Shown here piece by piece: positions 9,693 through 17,995 of a stretch of DNA of 64,000 nt. Source of the DNA: Treponema sp. (GTDB lineage Bacteria; Spirochaetota; Spirochaetia; Treponematales; Treponemataceae); NCBI GenBank assembly GCA_016286535.1, contig JAEESZ010000006.1, forward strand, positions 62,001 through 126,000. Reading direction: 5' to 3'. Every line of letters begins with the position of its first letter. The first letter of the stretch is position 1. The notes under the pieces were generated by a model, which saw only the letters and a program-made list of their open reading frames with translations, searched no databases and had not been told where the DNA came from. Made by a program: the position numbers and the translations under genes.

Positions 9693-10665
9693 TACCTGTT
9701 TTTATATCCTCAATTAAGGCTGCCATTTTATCTCTGATTGACTGATCAACTGTAGAAATATAGAGAGGATTATCCTGAACAAAGTTGATATAGCCTTCTT
9801 TAATTCCTACCATATCAGCCTTTCCCCATTCAACCTGGTCATTAAGATATTTGTCGGTAATTTCTCTGGACATTTTTTCCTGAGCCATTGTTGAACTTGA
9901 AATAATTACGCCAGGTGCCTTTGAAAATCCATCATCATCAAACCAGGTAATGTAGGCTCCTTTTTCTTTACAGGAAGTAATAACTCCCTGGGAAGCGCCG
10001 CCGCAAATAGGAAGAATTACATCAACTCCAGCCTTAATAACTGCGTCAGAAAGTTCTGCTCCCTTTGTTGCGTCGTACCAGTTACCTACAACCCTGAATT
10101 CGACAGATGAAAGATTATTTGCAGCCTTTGCACCTTTTTCAAAATAAGGAGCAATAACTTCGTTCATAACAGGATATTCCTGAGCTGCAATTAAAGCCAG
10201 TTTATGGCTTTTAGAAAAAAGACCTCCGATGTAACCAGTTACATATGACTGCTCATACTGATTATAGCAGACTGTATAGATATTTGGATTTCCCTCTGCA
10301 GTTGCATCCAGAAGAATGTATTTCTGCTTAGGAAATTTTTTTAAGATTGGAAGAACTAAATCTGGTAATGAAGGATTTGAAGAAATAATTACATCATATT
10401 CATTACTTGCGGTAAGGGCTGTAAGCTGACTTGACCATTCTGCCTGGTTAGTACCGGCTTCCATTACAAAAAGCTTTACCTTAACATCGTTTTTCTGATT
10501 GTATTCATTTACGCTTGCTTCAACACCGTCTCTTAACATCTGATAGACAGGACTGTTATCGCAGATACCAGGAATAAAAAGCGCTATTGATTTATTTGCT
10601 TTTTTTGAAGCACAACCAAACAAAGTAAAAGTAAAAATTGAAATTAATAAAAGTAAACGTCTCAT
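9676..10665 (-). CDS. BMP-family substrate-binding lipoprotein
   Basis: Periplasm-facing solute receptor of the importer. A short signal peptide ends in the lipobox LFGC (Cys18). The mature part has the BMP/PnrA fold markers, including the ligand-strand segment DVILPICGGASQGV near residue 215 and GYIGGLFSKSHKLA near residue 150. Spirochaete homologues include PnrA/TmpC (purine nucleosides) and RfuA (riboflavin); both use this gene order, so the substrate is left open. It is the first gene of a four-gene operon with its own promoter and a perfect palindrome just upstream. Translation seems leaderless: the -10 box ends 6 nt before ATG, although an AAGGG sits in that gap. Confidence 0.88.
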   Translation of the reverse strand: MRRLLLLISIFTFTLFGCASKKANKSIALFIPGICDNSPVYQMLRDGVEASVNEYNQKNDVKVKLFVMEAGTNQAEWSSQLTALTASNEYDVIISSNPSLPDLVLPILKKFPKQKYILLDATAEGNPNIYTVCYNQYEQSYVTGYIGGLFSKSHKLALIAAQEYPVMNEVIAPYFEKGAKAANNLSSVEFRVVGNWYDATKGAELSDAVIKAGVDVILPICGGASQGVITSCKEKGAYITWFDDDGFSKAPGVIISSSTMAQEKMSREITDKYLNDQVEWGKADMVGIKEGYINFVQDNPLYISTVDQSIRDKMAALIEDIKTGNVTIK

Positions 10666-10671
10666 ACCCTT

Positions 10672-10700
10672 ATTTTAGTTTTATATAAAACTATCGTCAA
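10672..10700 (-). promoter_or_regulatory. bmp operon promoter with 18-bp palindromic operator
   Basis: On the minus strand: TTGACG (10695-10700), 17-bp spacer, TAAAAT (10672-10677), 6 nt, ATG. The spacer is occupied by a perfect 18-bp palindrome, TAGTTTTATATAAAACTA (10676-10693). Perfect 16-20 bp palindromes within promoters are typical MarR-family operators, and a marR-like gene ends at this very spot. Confidence 0.7.
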
Positions 10701-11137
10701 GAGCTTTTTGTAAAATTATTGTATATTCGGTTCAGATAGTTTAGAAAATCCTTTTTTTCTTCTTCGGAAAATCCGTCGTAAAAGGTATTTAAGAGCTGGG
10801 CAGAAATGTCGCAGGTTATTTTTTGAAACTGCTGGCCTTTTTGTGTAAGAGAAATAAACTTGCTTCTTCCGTCGCTGTTAGAAGGACATTCTTCTACATA
10901 GCCTTCTTTTATAAGTTTTCTGACCAAAACTGTAGTTGTAGACTTATCGCGGTTAATTTTTGCAGATAAATCTTTCATTGTCATTTTTTCATTTATACTT
11001 AATTGAAAAAGAATATTTCCATGTGAGGAGGCAAAATCGTCAAAGCCCATTTTCGACAGTTCTTTTATAAGAAAATCGGCGGTTGTAGTGTGGATTAAAG
11101 AAAGGAGCGAAATACTTGAATCAATATTATTCTTCAT
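10697..11137 (-). CDS. MarR-family transcriptional regulator
   Basis: A 146-residue winged-helix regulator. The DNA-binding core, about residues 45-110, contains the recognition part KMTMKDLSAKINRDKSTTTVLVRKL and the wing SDGRSKFISLT, matching the MarR family (DGRxxxxxLT). N- and C-terminal helices would form the dimer. It lies immediately upstream of, and on the same strand as, the bmp importer operon. Its stop codon overlaps the -35 box of that operon, whose spacer holds a perfect palindrome. The likely role is ligand-responsive repression of the importer; the ligand is unknown. An AAGG lies just before its ATG. No copy of the palindrome is seen in its own upstream region, so autoregulation is not indicated. 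Confidence 0.9.
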   Translation of the reverse strand: MKNNIDSSISLLSLIHTTTADFLIKELSKMGFDDFASSHGNILFQLSINEKMTMKDLSAKINRDKSTTTVLVRKLIKEGYVEECPSNSDGRSKFISLTQKGQQFQKITCDISAQLLNTFYDGFSEEEKKDFLNYLNRIYNNFTKSS

Positions 11138-11162
11138 ACCTTATTATTCTACCACTTTTTTA

Positions 11163-11191
11163 TTGTTTTTAAATCTAATAATTGCTATCTT
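11163..11191 (+). promoter_or_regulatory. promoter of the 11198 membrane protein, leaderless geometry
   Basis: TTGTTT (11163-11168), 17-bp spacer, TATCTT (11186-11191), then 6 nt to ATG. No Shine-Dalgarno sequence is visible. Confidence 0.45.
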
Positions 11192-11197
11192 TAACTT

Positions 11198-12001
11198 ATG
11201 TACGGATTTTTACTCAAAAAAAGTTTTTGTGATGGTTGGGATAACCTGCTTTCTCTTGTAGTTACCAATGTAATAATTCTTTTTGCTACTATGGGACTTT
11301 TGACTCTTGCTGCTTACGCTGCAAAATTAAGCAATAATATTGTATTTGCCTTGCTCTTTGTTGTCGCATGTATAATAATTTCCATTCTGGTATTTGCTTA
11401 TGGAGAACTGGCAGCTGATATAGCAAACTTTAATGGAGTTTCTCTTGTAGAATACTTTAAGCAGATTCCTAAGGTTTTAAAAGACGGAACTTTATTTGGT
11501 CTTTTTATTTCTGCAGCCGCTATTGTTTCTTTGCTTGCTTTTGACTATTACTTTTTACAGATGCAGAGTCTTGTAGGCGTATTTTTAGGAGGCTTAATTC
11601 TCTGGTGTGACATTTTCCTTATTCTGGCCCTTCAGTGGTTCCTGCCAATCCGTTCCCTTATGCACAACGGCTTTAGAAAATGTCTTAAAAAATCCTTTAT
11701 TGTATTTTTTGATAATACAGGCTTCAGTCTTTTAGTTGCCCTTTATTCTTTAGTATGTCTTATTCTGACAGTTTTAACAGTCGGTTTTGTTCCCGGCGCA
11801 AGCGGAATATTAATCAACACTACAAATGCATTAAGAATCAGACTTTATAAATACGATTATCTGGAAGAACATCCTGAGCTTCAGGGTAAACGGGACAGAA
11901 AAAAAATACCATGGGAAGAACTTATCTACGAAGACCGCGAAACTCTTGGGCCTCGTAAATTAAAAAGTTTTCTTTTCCCATGGAAGGAAGAAAATAAATA
12001 A
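11198..12001 (+). CDS. polytopic membrane protein, function unknown
   Basis: A 267-residue protein with about six hydrophobic segments (around residues 18-42, 48-70, 100-120, 125-150, 175-200) followed by a charged, Lys/Arg/Glu-rich cytoplasmic tail of about 55 residues. The overall layout recalls DUF624/YesL-type membrane proteins, but similarity is not clear enough to name it. It stands alone between a divergent marR gene and a convergent P-loop ATPase gene. Its promoter suggests a leaderless message. Confidence 0.75.
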   Translation: MYGFLLKKSFCDGWDNLLSLVVTNVIILFATMGLLTLAAYAAKLSNNIVFALLFVVACIIISILVFAYGELAADIANFNGVSLVEYFKQIPKVLKDGTLFGLFISAAAIVSLLAFDYYFLQMQSLVGVFLGGLILWCDIFLILALQWFLPIRSLMHNGFRKCLKKSFIVFFDNTGFSLLVALYSLVCLILTVLTVGFVPGASGILINTTNALRIRLYKYDYLEEHPELQGKRDRKKIPWEELIYEDRETLGPRKLKSFLFPWKEENK

Positions 12002-12022
12002 GATTTCCTTTAGAAAGAAAAA

Positions 12023-12682
12023 TTATTTAGACATAAGAGAGGTCTTGGTATCTACTTTTACCTGACCTTCTCCATTCTTAAGAAGAGAAATTGCAATCTC
12101 TTTGCCATTTGAAGCCATATGAGCTACTGTGGTAAAGAGATTTATTTTTTCTGCATCAAGAGTATCTTTTAACTTGTCAGCTTCTGAGGCATAAGAGAAC
12201 CAGGCTGTCATCTTTTCCTTTTTAACAAAATCTGCAAAAAGACTAAAATCTTCTTTAGATGTATTTGCAAGATTAAGACCATCCAGAACCAGAGTTGCAA
12301 TTTTTGATCCGCCTTCATTCAGGGCCTTAATTGTGTTTACAACCTTAGGTAAAGTAAATGTCTCCTGATTAAAGTTCAAAATTGTTCTGTTACGAACAAT
12401 ATCTTCACTTATTTCTGAAAGATTACTGATATTCTTCTTTTTAGTAATTTCTGCAAGTACACTGGAATACCAGGAAATAACATTAGAAGAATGCTGGTCA
12501 AAAGAAACATGAACAGTTGCTTTATCTTTGATTAAAGAGTCAAGGCCGAACTGTACTAAAACAGAGGTCTTTCCCAATCCCTTTTTAGCTGTTACAAGTC
12601 CCATTTCTCCATCTTTTAATGCAGGGCTTACCTTTTCAAAATACTGAACAGGGCTATATTCAATTAAATCTTTCTTTTCCAT
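12023..12682 (-). CDS. P-loop ATPase, RecA/KaiC-like, function unknown
   Basis: A 219-residue soluble protein with a Walker A motif AKKGLGKTS (about residues 31-39) and a probable Walker B strand ATLVLDGLNL (about residue 140). The layout fits a compact RecA/KaiC-like ATPase core without accessory domains. A GAGG 8 nt before the ATG supports the start. It precedes the EF-G terminator on the same strand but is separated from fusA by the strong hairpin at 12759-12796, so it is a separate unit. No partner is evident; the call is restricted to the fold. Confidence 0.72.
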   Translation of the reverse strand: MEKKDLIEYSPVQYFEKVSPALKDGEMGLVTAKKGLGKTSVLVQFGLDSLIKDKATVHVSFDQHSSNVISWYSSVLAEITKKKNISNLSEISEDIVRNRTILNFNQETFTLPKVVNTIKALNEGGSKIATLVLDGLNLANTSKEDFSLFADFVKKEKMTAWFSYASEADKLKDTLDAEKINLFTTVAHMASNGKEIAISLLKNGEGQVKVDTKTSLMSK

Positions 12683-12758
12683 AACAGAACCTCACTTGTA
12701 GTAATTTGAATAACAAAAGTTATCTTTAATATAATAACACATAAGAAGAGTAAAACAA

Positions 12759-12796
12759 CAAAAAAAAACACCGCCTGAATAATCATCAGACGGTGT
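12759..12796 (-). terminator. intrinsic terminator after fusA
   Basis: On the minus strand an 11-bp stem (12786-12796 with 12768-12778, one G-U pair) and 7-nt loop are followed by a run of eight to nine T. It lies 22 nt past the fusA stop and is a textbook Rho-independent terminator. Confidence 0.92.
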
Positions 12797-12818
12797 CTTA
12801 CAAGTTTTAAGCTAAAAC

Positions 12819-14915
12819 TTATTTGTTACCTTTAGCTTTTTCTTCCTTGTATTTAGCGATAAGTTCTTCTGCAACATTGTTTGGAACTTTACCGTATTTT
12901 AAGAATTCCATTGTGAATTCACCTTTACCCTGAGTTGAAGAACGGAGGATAGTAGAGAATCCGAACATTTCAGAAAGTGGAACTTCTGCGTTTACTGTAG
13001 ATGTATTGTTTTCATCTGTTGAATCAACAATTACACCACGTCTCTGGTTGATAAGACCAAAGAGGTTACCCTGGAATTCTGTAGGTGCAGACATCTGTAC
13101 CTTCATGATTGGTTCAAGAATTGCAGGTTTAGCTTTCATATAACCTTCGCGGAAAGCACCAATAGCTGCTGTCTGGAATGCGTTATCGTTAGAGTCTACT
13201 GGGTGTGACTGACCATCATTGATAGTTACTTTAACACCTACGATAGGAGCTCCAATTAAAGAACCTTCTTTCATAGCTCTCTGGAAACCTTTATCACAAG
13301 AAGGAATGAATTCGTTAGGAATTGCACCACCCTTAATTGAGTCTACGAATTCGTAGTCTTTATCTGCGATTGGTTCCATGAATCCTGCTACACGACCATA
13401 CTGTCCAGAACCACCAGACTGTTTTTTATGTGTGTAGTTGAAGTCACCCTGTGCAGTAATAGATTCGCGGTAAGCTACCTGTGGTGCACCTGTAATAACT
13501 TCACAGTTGTATTCACGTTTCATACGTTCAACATAAACATCAAGGTGTAATTCACCCATACCTCTAATGATTGTTTCATTAGATTCAGGATCTGTATAAA
13601 CACGGAATGTTGGGTCTTCTTTTGTAAAGCGGTTTAAAGCTTTAGACATCTGCATTTCAGCCTGTTTGTCCTTTGGTTTAATAGACAAAGAAATAACAGG
13701 TTCTGGAACGTACATAGAAGCCATAGAGTAGTTAACTCCACCACTTACGAATGTATCACCAGAAGCACAGTCTACACCGAAGAGTGCAACGATATCACCT
13801 GCACAACCTTCGTTGATATCTTCCATCTGAGCAGAGTTCATACGTACAAGACGTCCAACCTTGAATCTCTTCTTTGTACGTGTATTGTAAAGTTCTTCAC
13901 CCTTCTTAATTTTACCCTGGTAAACACGAGTATAAGTAAGCTGACCATACTGACCATCATCAAGTTTGAAACCAAGTGCAACACAAGGTTTGTTATCAAC
14001 TGATTCAAGTTCAACTTCAGCTTCGTTGTTATCAAGATCAAGAGCAACGTTGCGAACTTCGTTTGGAGCTGGAAGATAGCGAACAACTGCATCAAGTAAA
14101 GGCTGAATACCTTTGTTTACGTGAGCTGAACCACAGAATACACCTACAAACTGTTCAGCCAAAGTACCTTTACGAATTGCAGCAATAATTTTATCTTCTG
14201 CAACGCCATCGTATCCGTTTTCCATGATTTCTTCCATAAGAGAATCATCGAACATAGAAGCTGCGTCAAGAAGTTCTTCACGATATTTTTCTGCATCTGC
14301 CTGCATGTTAGCAGGAATTTCAGCGATACGAAGATCTTCACCATTTGGACCATCGAAGTAGATAGCCTTCATGGCAACTAAGTCTACAACACCCTCAAGT
14401 TTGTCTTCGAGACCGATTGGTAATTCCATCATGTGAGAGTTAAGACCAAGTTTTTCGCGTACCTGATTACATACACGAATAGGATTTGCACCCTGGCGGT
14501 CACATTTGTTTACAAATGCAACACGTGGTACATGGTAGCGTTTAAGCTGACGGTCTACTGTAATTGACTGTGACTGAACACCAGCTACAGCACATAAAAT
14601 CATAATAGCACCATCAAGAACACGAAGAGAACGTTCAACTTCTACAGTAAAGTCTACGTGACCCGGTGTGTCGATAAGGTTAATTGTGTAGTCTTTCCAC
14701 TGAACCTGAGTAGCTGCTGACTGGATTGTAATACCGCGTTCGCGTTCCAGTTCCATGTTATCCATTACAGCACCGACACCGTCTTTACCACGAACTTCGT
14801 GAATTGCATGAATCTTGTTACAGTAGAACAAGATACGTTCTGAAGTTGTTGTTTTTCCTGAGTCAATGTGGGCACTGATACCGATATTTCTTACTTTTGA
14901 AATATCCCAAGCCAT
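12819..14915 (-). CDS. fusA: elongation factor G, spirochaete/mitochondrial-like type (spdEFG1)
   Basis: The translocation GTPase of the ribosome. The 698-residue protein has the G1 motif AHIDSGKTT (residues 16-24), the switch II DTPGH motif, and NKCD as G4. The Ser in AHIDSGKTT, the following [14 protein letters not shown] segment and the [13 protein letters not shown] segment match mitochondrial EF-G1 and its spirochaete/planctomycete relatives more than ordinary bacterial EF-G (AHIDAGKTT). In lineages with this type a second EF-G usually handles ribosome recycling; it is not in this window. The start has an AGAGG Shine-Dalgarno sequence. A good promoter lies upstream and a strong terminator downstream, so it is monocistronic and not part of the str operon. 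Confidence 0.95.
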   Translation of the reverse strand: MAWDISKVRNIGISAHIDSGKTTTSERILFYCNKIHAIHEVRGKDGVGAVMDNMELERERGITIQSAATQVQWKDYTINLIDTPGHVDFTVEVERSLRVLDGAIMILCAVAGVQSQSITVDRQLKRYHVPRVAFVNKCDRQGANPIRVCNQVREKLGLNSHMMELPIGLEDKLEGVVDLVAMKAIYFDGPNGEDLRIAEIPANMQADAEKYREELLDAASMFDDSLMEEIMENGYDGVAEDKIIAAIRKGTLAEQFVGVFCGSAHVNKGIQPLLDAVVRYLPAPNEVRNVALDLDNNEAEVELESVDNKPCVALGFKLDDGQYGQLTYTRVYQGKIKKGEELYNTRTKKRFKVGRLVRMNSAQMEDINEGCAGDIVALFGVDCASGDTFVSGGVNYSMASMYVPEPVISLSIKPKDKQAEMQMSKALNRFTKEDPTFRVYTDPESNETIIRGMGELHLDVYVERMKREYNCEVITGAPQVAYRESITAQGDFNYTHKKQSGGSGQYGRVAGFMEPIADKDYEFVDSIKGGAIPNEFIPSCDKGFQRAMKEGSLIGAPIVGVKVTINDGQSHPVDSNDNAFQTAAIGAFREGYMKAKPAILEPIMKVQMSAPTEFQGNLFGLINQRRGVIVDSTDENNTSTVNAEVPLSEMFGFSTILRSSTQGKGEFTMEFLKYGKVPNNVAEELIAKYKEEKAKGNK

Positions 14916-14959
14916 ATTGTTACCTCTTTTAAAAAAAAATTCCTATAATAAGTTTTATT

Positions 14960-14988
14960 ATTTTAGTGAATTCCCTTGTGATATTCAA
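14960..14988 (-). promoter_or_regulatory. fusA promoter
   Basis: TTGAAT (14983-14988), 17-bp spacer, TAAAAT (14960-14965) on the minus strand. The -35 box abuts the stop codon of the upstream gene. It gives a leader of roughly 40 nt with a proper ribosome binding site, unlike the leaderless promoters elsewhere in the window. Confidence 0.6.
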
Positions 14989-16323
14989 CTAGTCCGAGGG
15001 GTCAAATTGTAATTTTACTTCTGCCTTTGCATTTATGCTGATTACTTTTACCTTAAAAGTGGTCTTAATTCCAAAGTTTAATGCAGAGGAATAAAGTTTT
15101 CCCCCTTTAAAATCCTGTGAAAAAGCTGAAGAAAAAATTATTTTTTTATCCTGTACACAGGAAGCTGAATACCTGTGACTAAAAGTATAGCCGGAAGAGG
15201 CATTGGAAAAAGTAAAGGAAGCCTGAAGGGAGAGGTTTGTATTGTCCAGGTAAATTATATTTGTAAGGGTGATTTTTTCTGAAGAAAAAGCCGTGCGCAA
15301 ATGCGGGCCCGAAGAGTCAACTTTCAGACTTGTAAGGGAAGAAAGGCCTGCAGAAAAAAGAGAAGCAGAAACTTGAAAGCCTGCGGCAGTTTTTAAAGTG
15401 TGACTCTTTTCCATTAAGTTTATAGAAACAAAATTATTAAGGCCGGCTTTAAAAAAAAGGGGATTTTTTATTTTTATAATATTTTTATACTGCAGGCCTC
15501 CCCTTACTTGAAGCAGGGGATCTAAAAAGCTTTTGTCTGCAAGAAAGACATCTTCGTAAGGATTATAAAAAGCAGAAAGTGTGAAGATAAAATGTTTTAA
15601 GGTTAATTTGTTTTCGCTTTTAAAAAGACAGTTTAGCTTGCCCAGAGGAGAAAGATAAGTGTCCAGCTTAAAGGACGTTACAAGATTATTCAGCTTCAGG
15701 CAGTTTTGAAAATCCAGGCAGTGAAGCTTTCCTCCATGGAAATAATAATCTGAATGATTAAACCAGGAAGAAAAATCTCTGTCGCCGTAGGGAAGCTGAG
15801 CATAAGTAAGGGAAAGAGAAAAAAGATTCTTTTTATTTATTTTAAAATCCTTATAAAAAGACAAAAGCATTTCTTTAGATTCAAAAGCATAAAAAGAATT
15901 CAGTTTAAACTTTCCGGGAAGAACTTTTTTATTAACAAAAGCAAATTCAGAAAAAATGGAAAATTCATCTGGAAAAGAGGAGTAAGAATTAAGGACCGAT
16001 GTAAGACAATTTACACCAGACTTTACACTTCCAAAAGGAGTAATTGAAGATGTAAAGGAAGGATTTTTTAGGCTGCTGAAAGAAGCTCTTGCACTTATGC
16101 TTCCGCATTTAAAAGTACAGGGAAAAGTCTTCCAGAAGGCATCTGTCCATAAGGCAAGACCATAGTTTTTTGAATCTGATTTTTGATAATAGGAAAGCTG
16201 ACAAAAAGAAGTATCGAGCTTTACGCCGTAAGCAAAGGGCTGAAAAGTAACTTCCACAGCTGAAAGTGCCTTTTTTCCGGAGAAAAAAATTAAAAAAGCA
16301 AGAAAAAAACATTTTATCTTCAC
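14989..16323 (-). CDS. probable outer-membrane beta-barrel-like protein
   Basis: A 444-residue protein with a signal peptide (MKIKCFFLAFLIFFSG..., cleavage probably after ALSA). The mature part is rich in Ser, Phe, Tyr and Leu in alternating patterns (for example SLQASFTFSNASSGYTFSHRYSASC), as expected for a transmembrane beta-barrel. It ends in an acidic DPSD rather than the usual C-terminal aromatic residue, so the barrel call is an inference. The start is a GTG; the only earlier in-frame codons before a stop are TAT TGT. A palindrome covers the start codon. It is Cys-containing, which is unusual for a barrel. No named family is recognised. Confidence 0.65.
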   Translation of the reverse strand: MKIKCFFLAFLIFFSGKKALSAVEVTFQPFAYGVKLDTSFCQLSYYQKSDSKNYGLALWTDAFWKTFPCTFKCGSISARASFSSLKNPSFTSSITPFGSVKSGVNCLTSVLNSYSSFPDEFSIFSEFAFVNKKVLPGKFKLNSFYAFESKEMLLSFYKDFKINKKNLFSLSLTYAQLPYGDRDFSSWFNHSDYYFHGGKLHCLDFQNCLKLNNLVTSFKLDTYLSPLGKLNCLFKSENKLTLKHFIFTLSAFYNPYEDVFLADKSFLDPLLQVRGGLQYKNIIKIKNPLFFKAGLNNFVSINLMEKSHTLKTAAGFQVSASLFSAGLSSLTSLKVDSSGPHLRTAFSSEKITLTNIIYLDNTNLSLQASFTFSNASSGYTFSHRYSASCVQDKKIIFSSAFSQDFKGGKLYSSALNFGIKTTFKVKVISINAKAEVKLQFDPSD

Positions 16324-16338
16324 ACAATATTATTGTGT
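16322..16338 (-). promoter_or_regulatory. palindrome over -10 region and start codon
   Basis: Two 8-bp arms, ACACAATA and TATTGTGT, separated by one base. On the minus strand the palindrome overlaps a possible -10 box (AATAAT, 18 bp after TTGTTA) and the first bases of the GTG start codon. It could be a repressor site or an RNA fold masking the start. Confidence 0.4.
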
Positions 16339-16385
16339 AAAAAAATCACTTTTAACAAAAAATATAAAAAATAATGAAAAATAAT

Positions 16386-16417
16386 AAAAAAAAAGGACCG
16401 GAGCATAAGTCCGGTCC
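16386..16417 (-). terminator. intrinsic terminator after SPOR-protein gene
   Basis: On the minus strand an 8-bp GC-rich stem (16410-16417 with 16395-16402), 7-nt loop and a following run of eight or nine T. It lies 24 nt past the stop of the SPOR-domain gene and closes the long minus-strand gene run. Confidence 0.93.
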
Positions 16418-16440
16418 CCTTTACAAGGCAAAGCTTATTA

Positions 16441-17325
16441 CTAAAGCTGTGTGCTTGTACTTGTAATGTAGCTTTCTGCCTTAGAAAACTCGCTGATTTT
16501 AATAATCTTAGATTTCCAGTATTCTGCTTCGCTCTTTGTTGTATATGGACCAACTCTTACACGATAGAAAAGATTGTCTTTTGAATCTTTGTAAGTAAAG
16601 ATATCGGCTGTAATTTTGTTTTCGTCCAGAACAGAGCGGGCACCTTCAGCAGCTTTTTTGCTTGAATATGCGGCAACCTGTACCCAGAACTGAGTTTTTG
16701 TTGCAGGAGCCTTAGCAGAAGAAGCTGTTTTAGCAGAAGTATTTGCTTTAGCAGAAGCTGCAGTTGAAGAAGTATTTGCCTTTACTACGCTGCTTGTTTT
16801 TGCACTTGCAGCTGGGGCAGTTTTTTCTGCAGCATTATTTTTCTTAGAAACAGAAGTCTTTACCTCTTCTTTAGCAGGAGCACTTTCTGTTTTAGCAAGA
16901 TAATAATCTGAAGCAGTATTTGCAGCTGGAGCAGAAGTTTTTACATCTTTTGCTTCACTGTCTTTTACTTCAACTGTGATATTTACATCAGGAAGAGCAG
17001 TTGCTGTTACTTCCTGAGCATTTTTAAGGGCATTAAGATCAATTGTTGTTGCTTCCGGAGTATTTGTGTCAAAGCCGTAAACATTTGCATTTTCTGCAAA
17101 AACGGTTAAATCGTTTACGCTTAATTCTGTTGGAGTCATAACCGGTTCATTCATAACCCAGCCATCATCAACTGGAAGTGGCGCTGGTTTTGCTTCCGGA
17201 ATATTTCTTGTAATTGTCTGCTCAACTTTTGGCGCTTTTGGATAAACAATAAAGGCTGCACCTAAAACAAATAACAAAAAAGCACCAACTGCAGCAATAA
17301 TCCATAATGTCTTTTTCTGATCCAT
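16441..17325 (-). CDS. SPOR-domain membrane protein
   Basis: A 294-residue bitopic protein: short N-terminal cytoplasmic part, one membrane segment (about residues 6-28), a long Ala/Ser/Lys/Thr-rich periplasmic linker with repeats such as KANTSSTAASAKANTSAKT, and a C-terminal SPOR domain (about the last 75 residues, beginning FWVQVAAYSSKKAAEGA). SPOR domains bind denuded peptidoglycan glycan strands at division septa, so a cell-division or wall role is expected. I start at the ATG at 17325 because AGAGGA lies 6 nt upstream; a GTG 18 nt earlier is also open. It follows coaE after an 88-nt gap and ends at a strong terminator. Confidence 0.85.
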   Translation of the reverse strand: MDQKKTLWIIAAVGAFLLFVLGAAFIVYPKAPKVEQTITRNIPEAKPAPLPVDDGWVMNEPVMTPTELSVNDLTVFAENANVYGFDTNTPEATTIDLNALKNAQEVTATALPDVNITVEVKDSEAKDVKTSAPAANTASDYYLAKTESAPAKEEVKTSVSKKNNAAEKTAPAASAKTSSVVKANTSSTAASAKANTSAKTASSAKAPATKTQFWVQVAAYSSKKAAEGARSVLDENKITADIFTYKDSKDNLFYRVRVGPYTTKSEAEYWKSKIIKISEFSKAESYITSTSTQL

Positions 17326-17413
17326 AATTTTTCCTCTTTGCACCGGTTAATTGGATTTTTACCGGCCACCTTATTCAAAATATCGGATTTTAGAAAAATA
17401 CCTTTAGGATTTT

Positions 17414-17995
17414 TTAATTGGAAATTACAATTACATTATCACTTTGTCTGCGGTAATTTTTTAATAAAGCTCTCTGAGAATAAAAACGCTTAAAAATCTG
17501 CAGGTAAGAAAGTCCGTCTCTTTTTCTTGCCCTGAGCATTCTTTTTATAAAAGAAGCCTTTACGTATAAAACTGCCTGACATTTTTTTAAGAGCTCCGGA
17601 GTTTTATAAAGAACGGTTGCATTGATTATGCTTTTACTGTTTGCAGAAGTAAATTCATCTATCATGCCGGTAATAACCGGGTAAACTATTGCTTCCTGTT
17701 TTGCCATAAGACCGGCATCTGAAAATAAGAGGCGGCCAAGTTCCCTGCGGTTTATATTTCCGGCAGCATCAAGAATGCTGATATTGCGCTTTTTTGCTTC
17801 GTCCTCAAAGGCCTGCACTATAGAAGCTTTTGATTTTTCAATTGCCTTGTGAACAAGAATATCTGCATCTATACTTTTCCAGCCTTCTTTTTCCAGCTGC
17901 TCAGATACATAGTTTTTTCCGGCCGCCATAGGACCTGTAACGCAGATGATTTTCAGAGAATCCACTTTTTCCTTTAAGTCATCATACTTAAACAT
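17414..17995 (-). CDS. coaE: dephospho-CoA kinase
   Basis: Catalyses the last step of coenzyme A synthesis, phosphorylating the 3'-OH of dephospho-CoA with ATP. The 193-residue protein has the P-loop GPMAAGKN (about residues 21-28; the final residue is Asn where Ser/Thr is usual) and the CoaE-typical DADILVHKAIE segment at about residue 44. The later LYVKASFIKRMLRARKRDG segment fits the lid region. Its ATG shares one base with the polA stop (TAATG), so the two genes are translationally coupled. The polA-coaE pairing also occurs in other bacteria. Confidence 0.9.
   Translation of the reverse strand: MFKYDDLKEKVDSLKIICVTGPMAAGKNYVSEQLEKEGWKSIDADILVHKAIEKSKASIVQAFEDEAKKRNISILDAAGNINRRELGRLLFSDAGLMAKQEAIVYPVITGMIDEFTSANSKSIINATVLYKTPELLKKCQAVLYVKASFIKRMLRARKRDGLSYLQIFKRFYSQRALLKNYRRQSDNVIVISN

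Noticed and set aside
16320..16553. Second small coding frame at the end of the SPOR-protein gene
   Set aside because: It runs in another frame through the SPOR domain and the terminator and has no ribosome binding site or protein-like composition.
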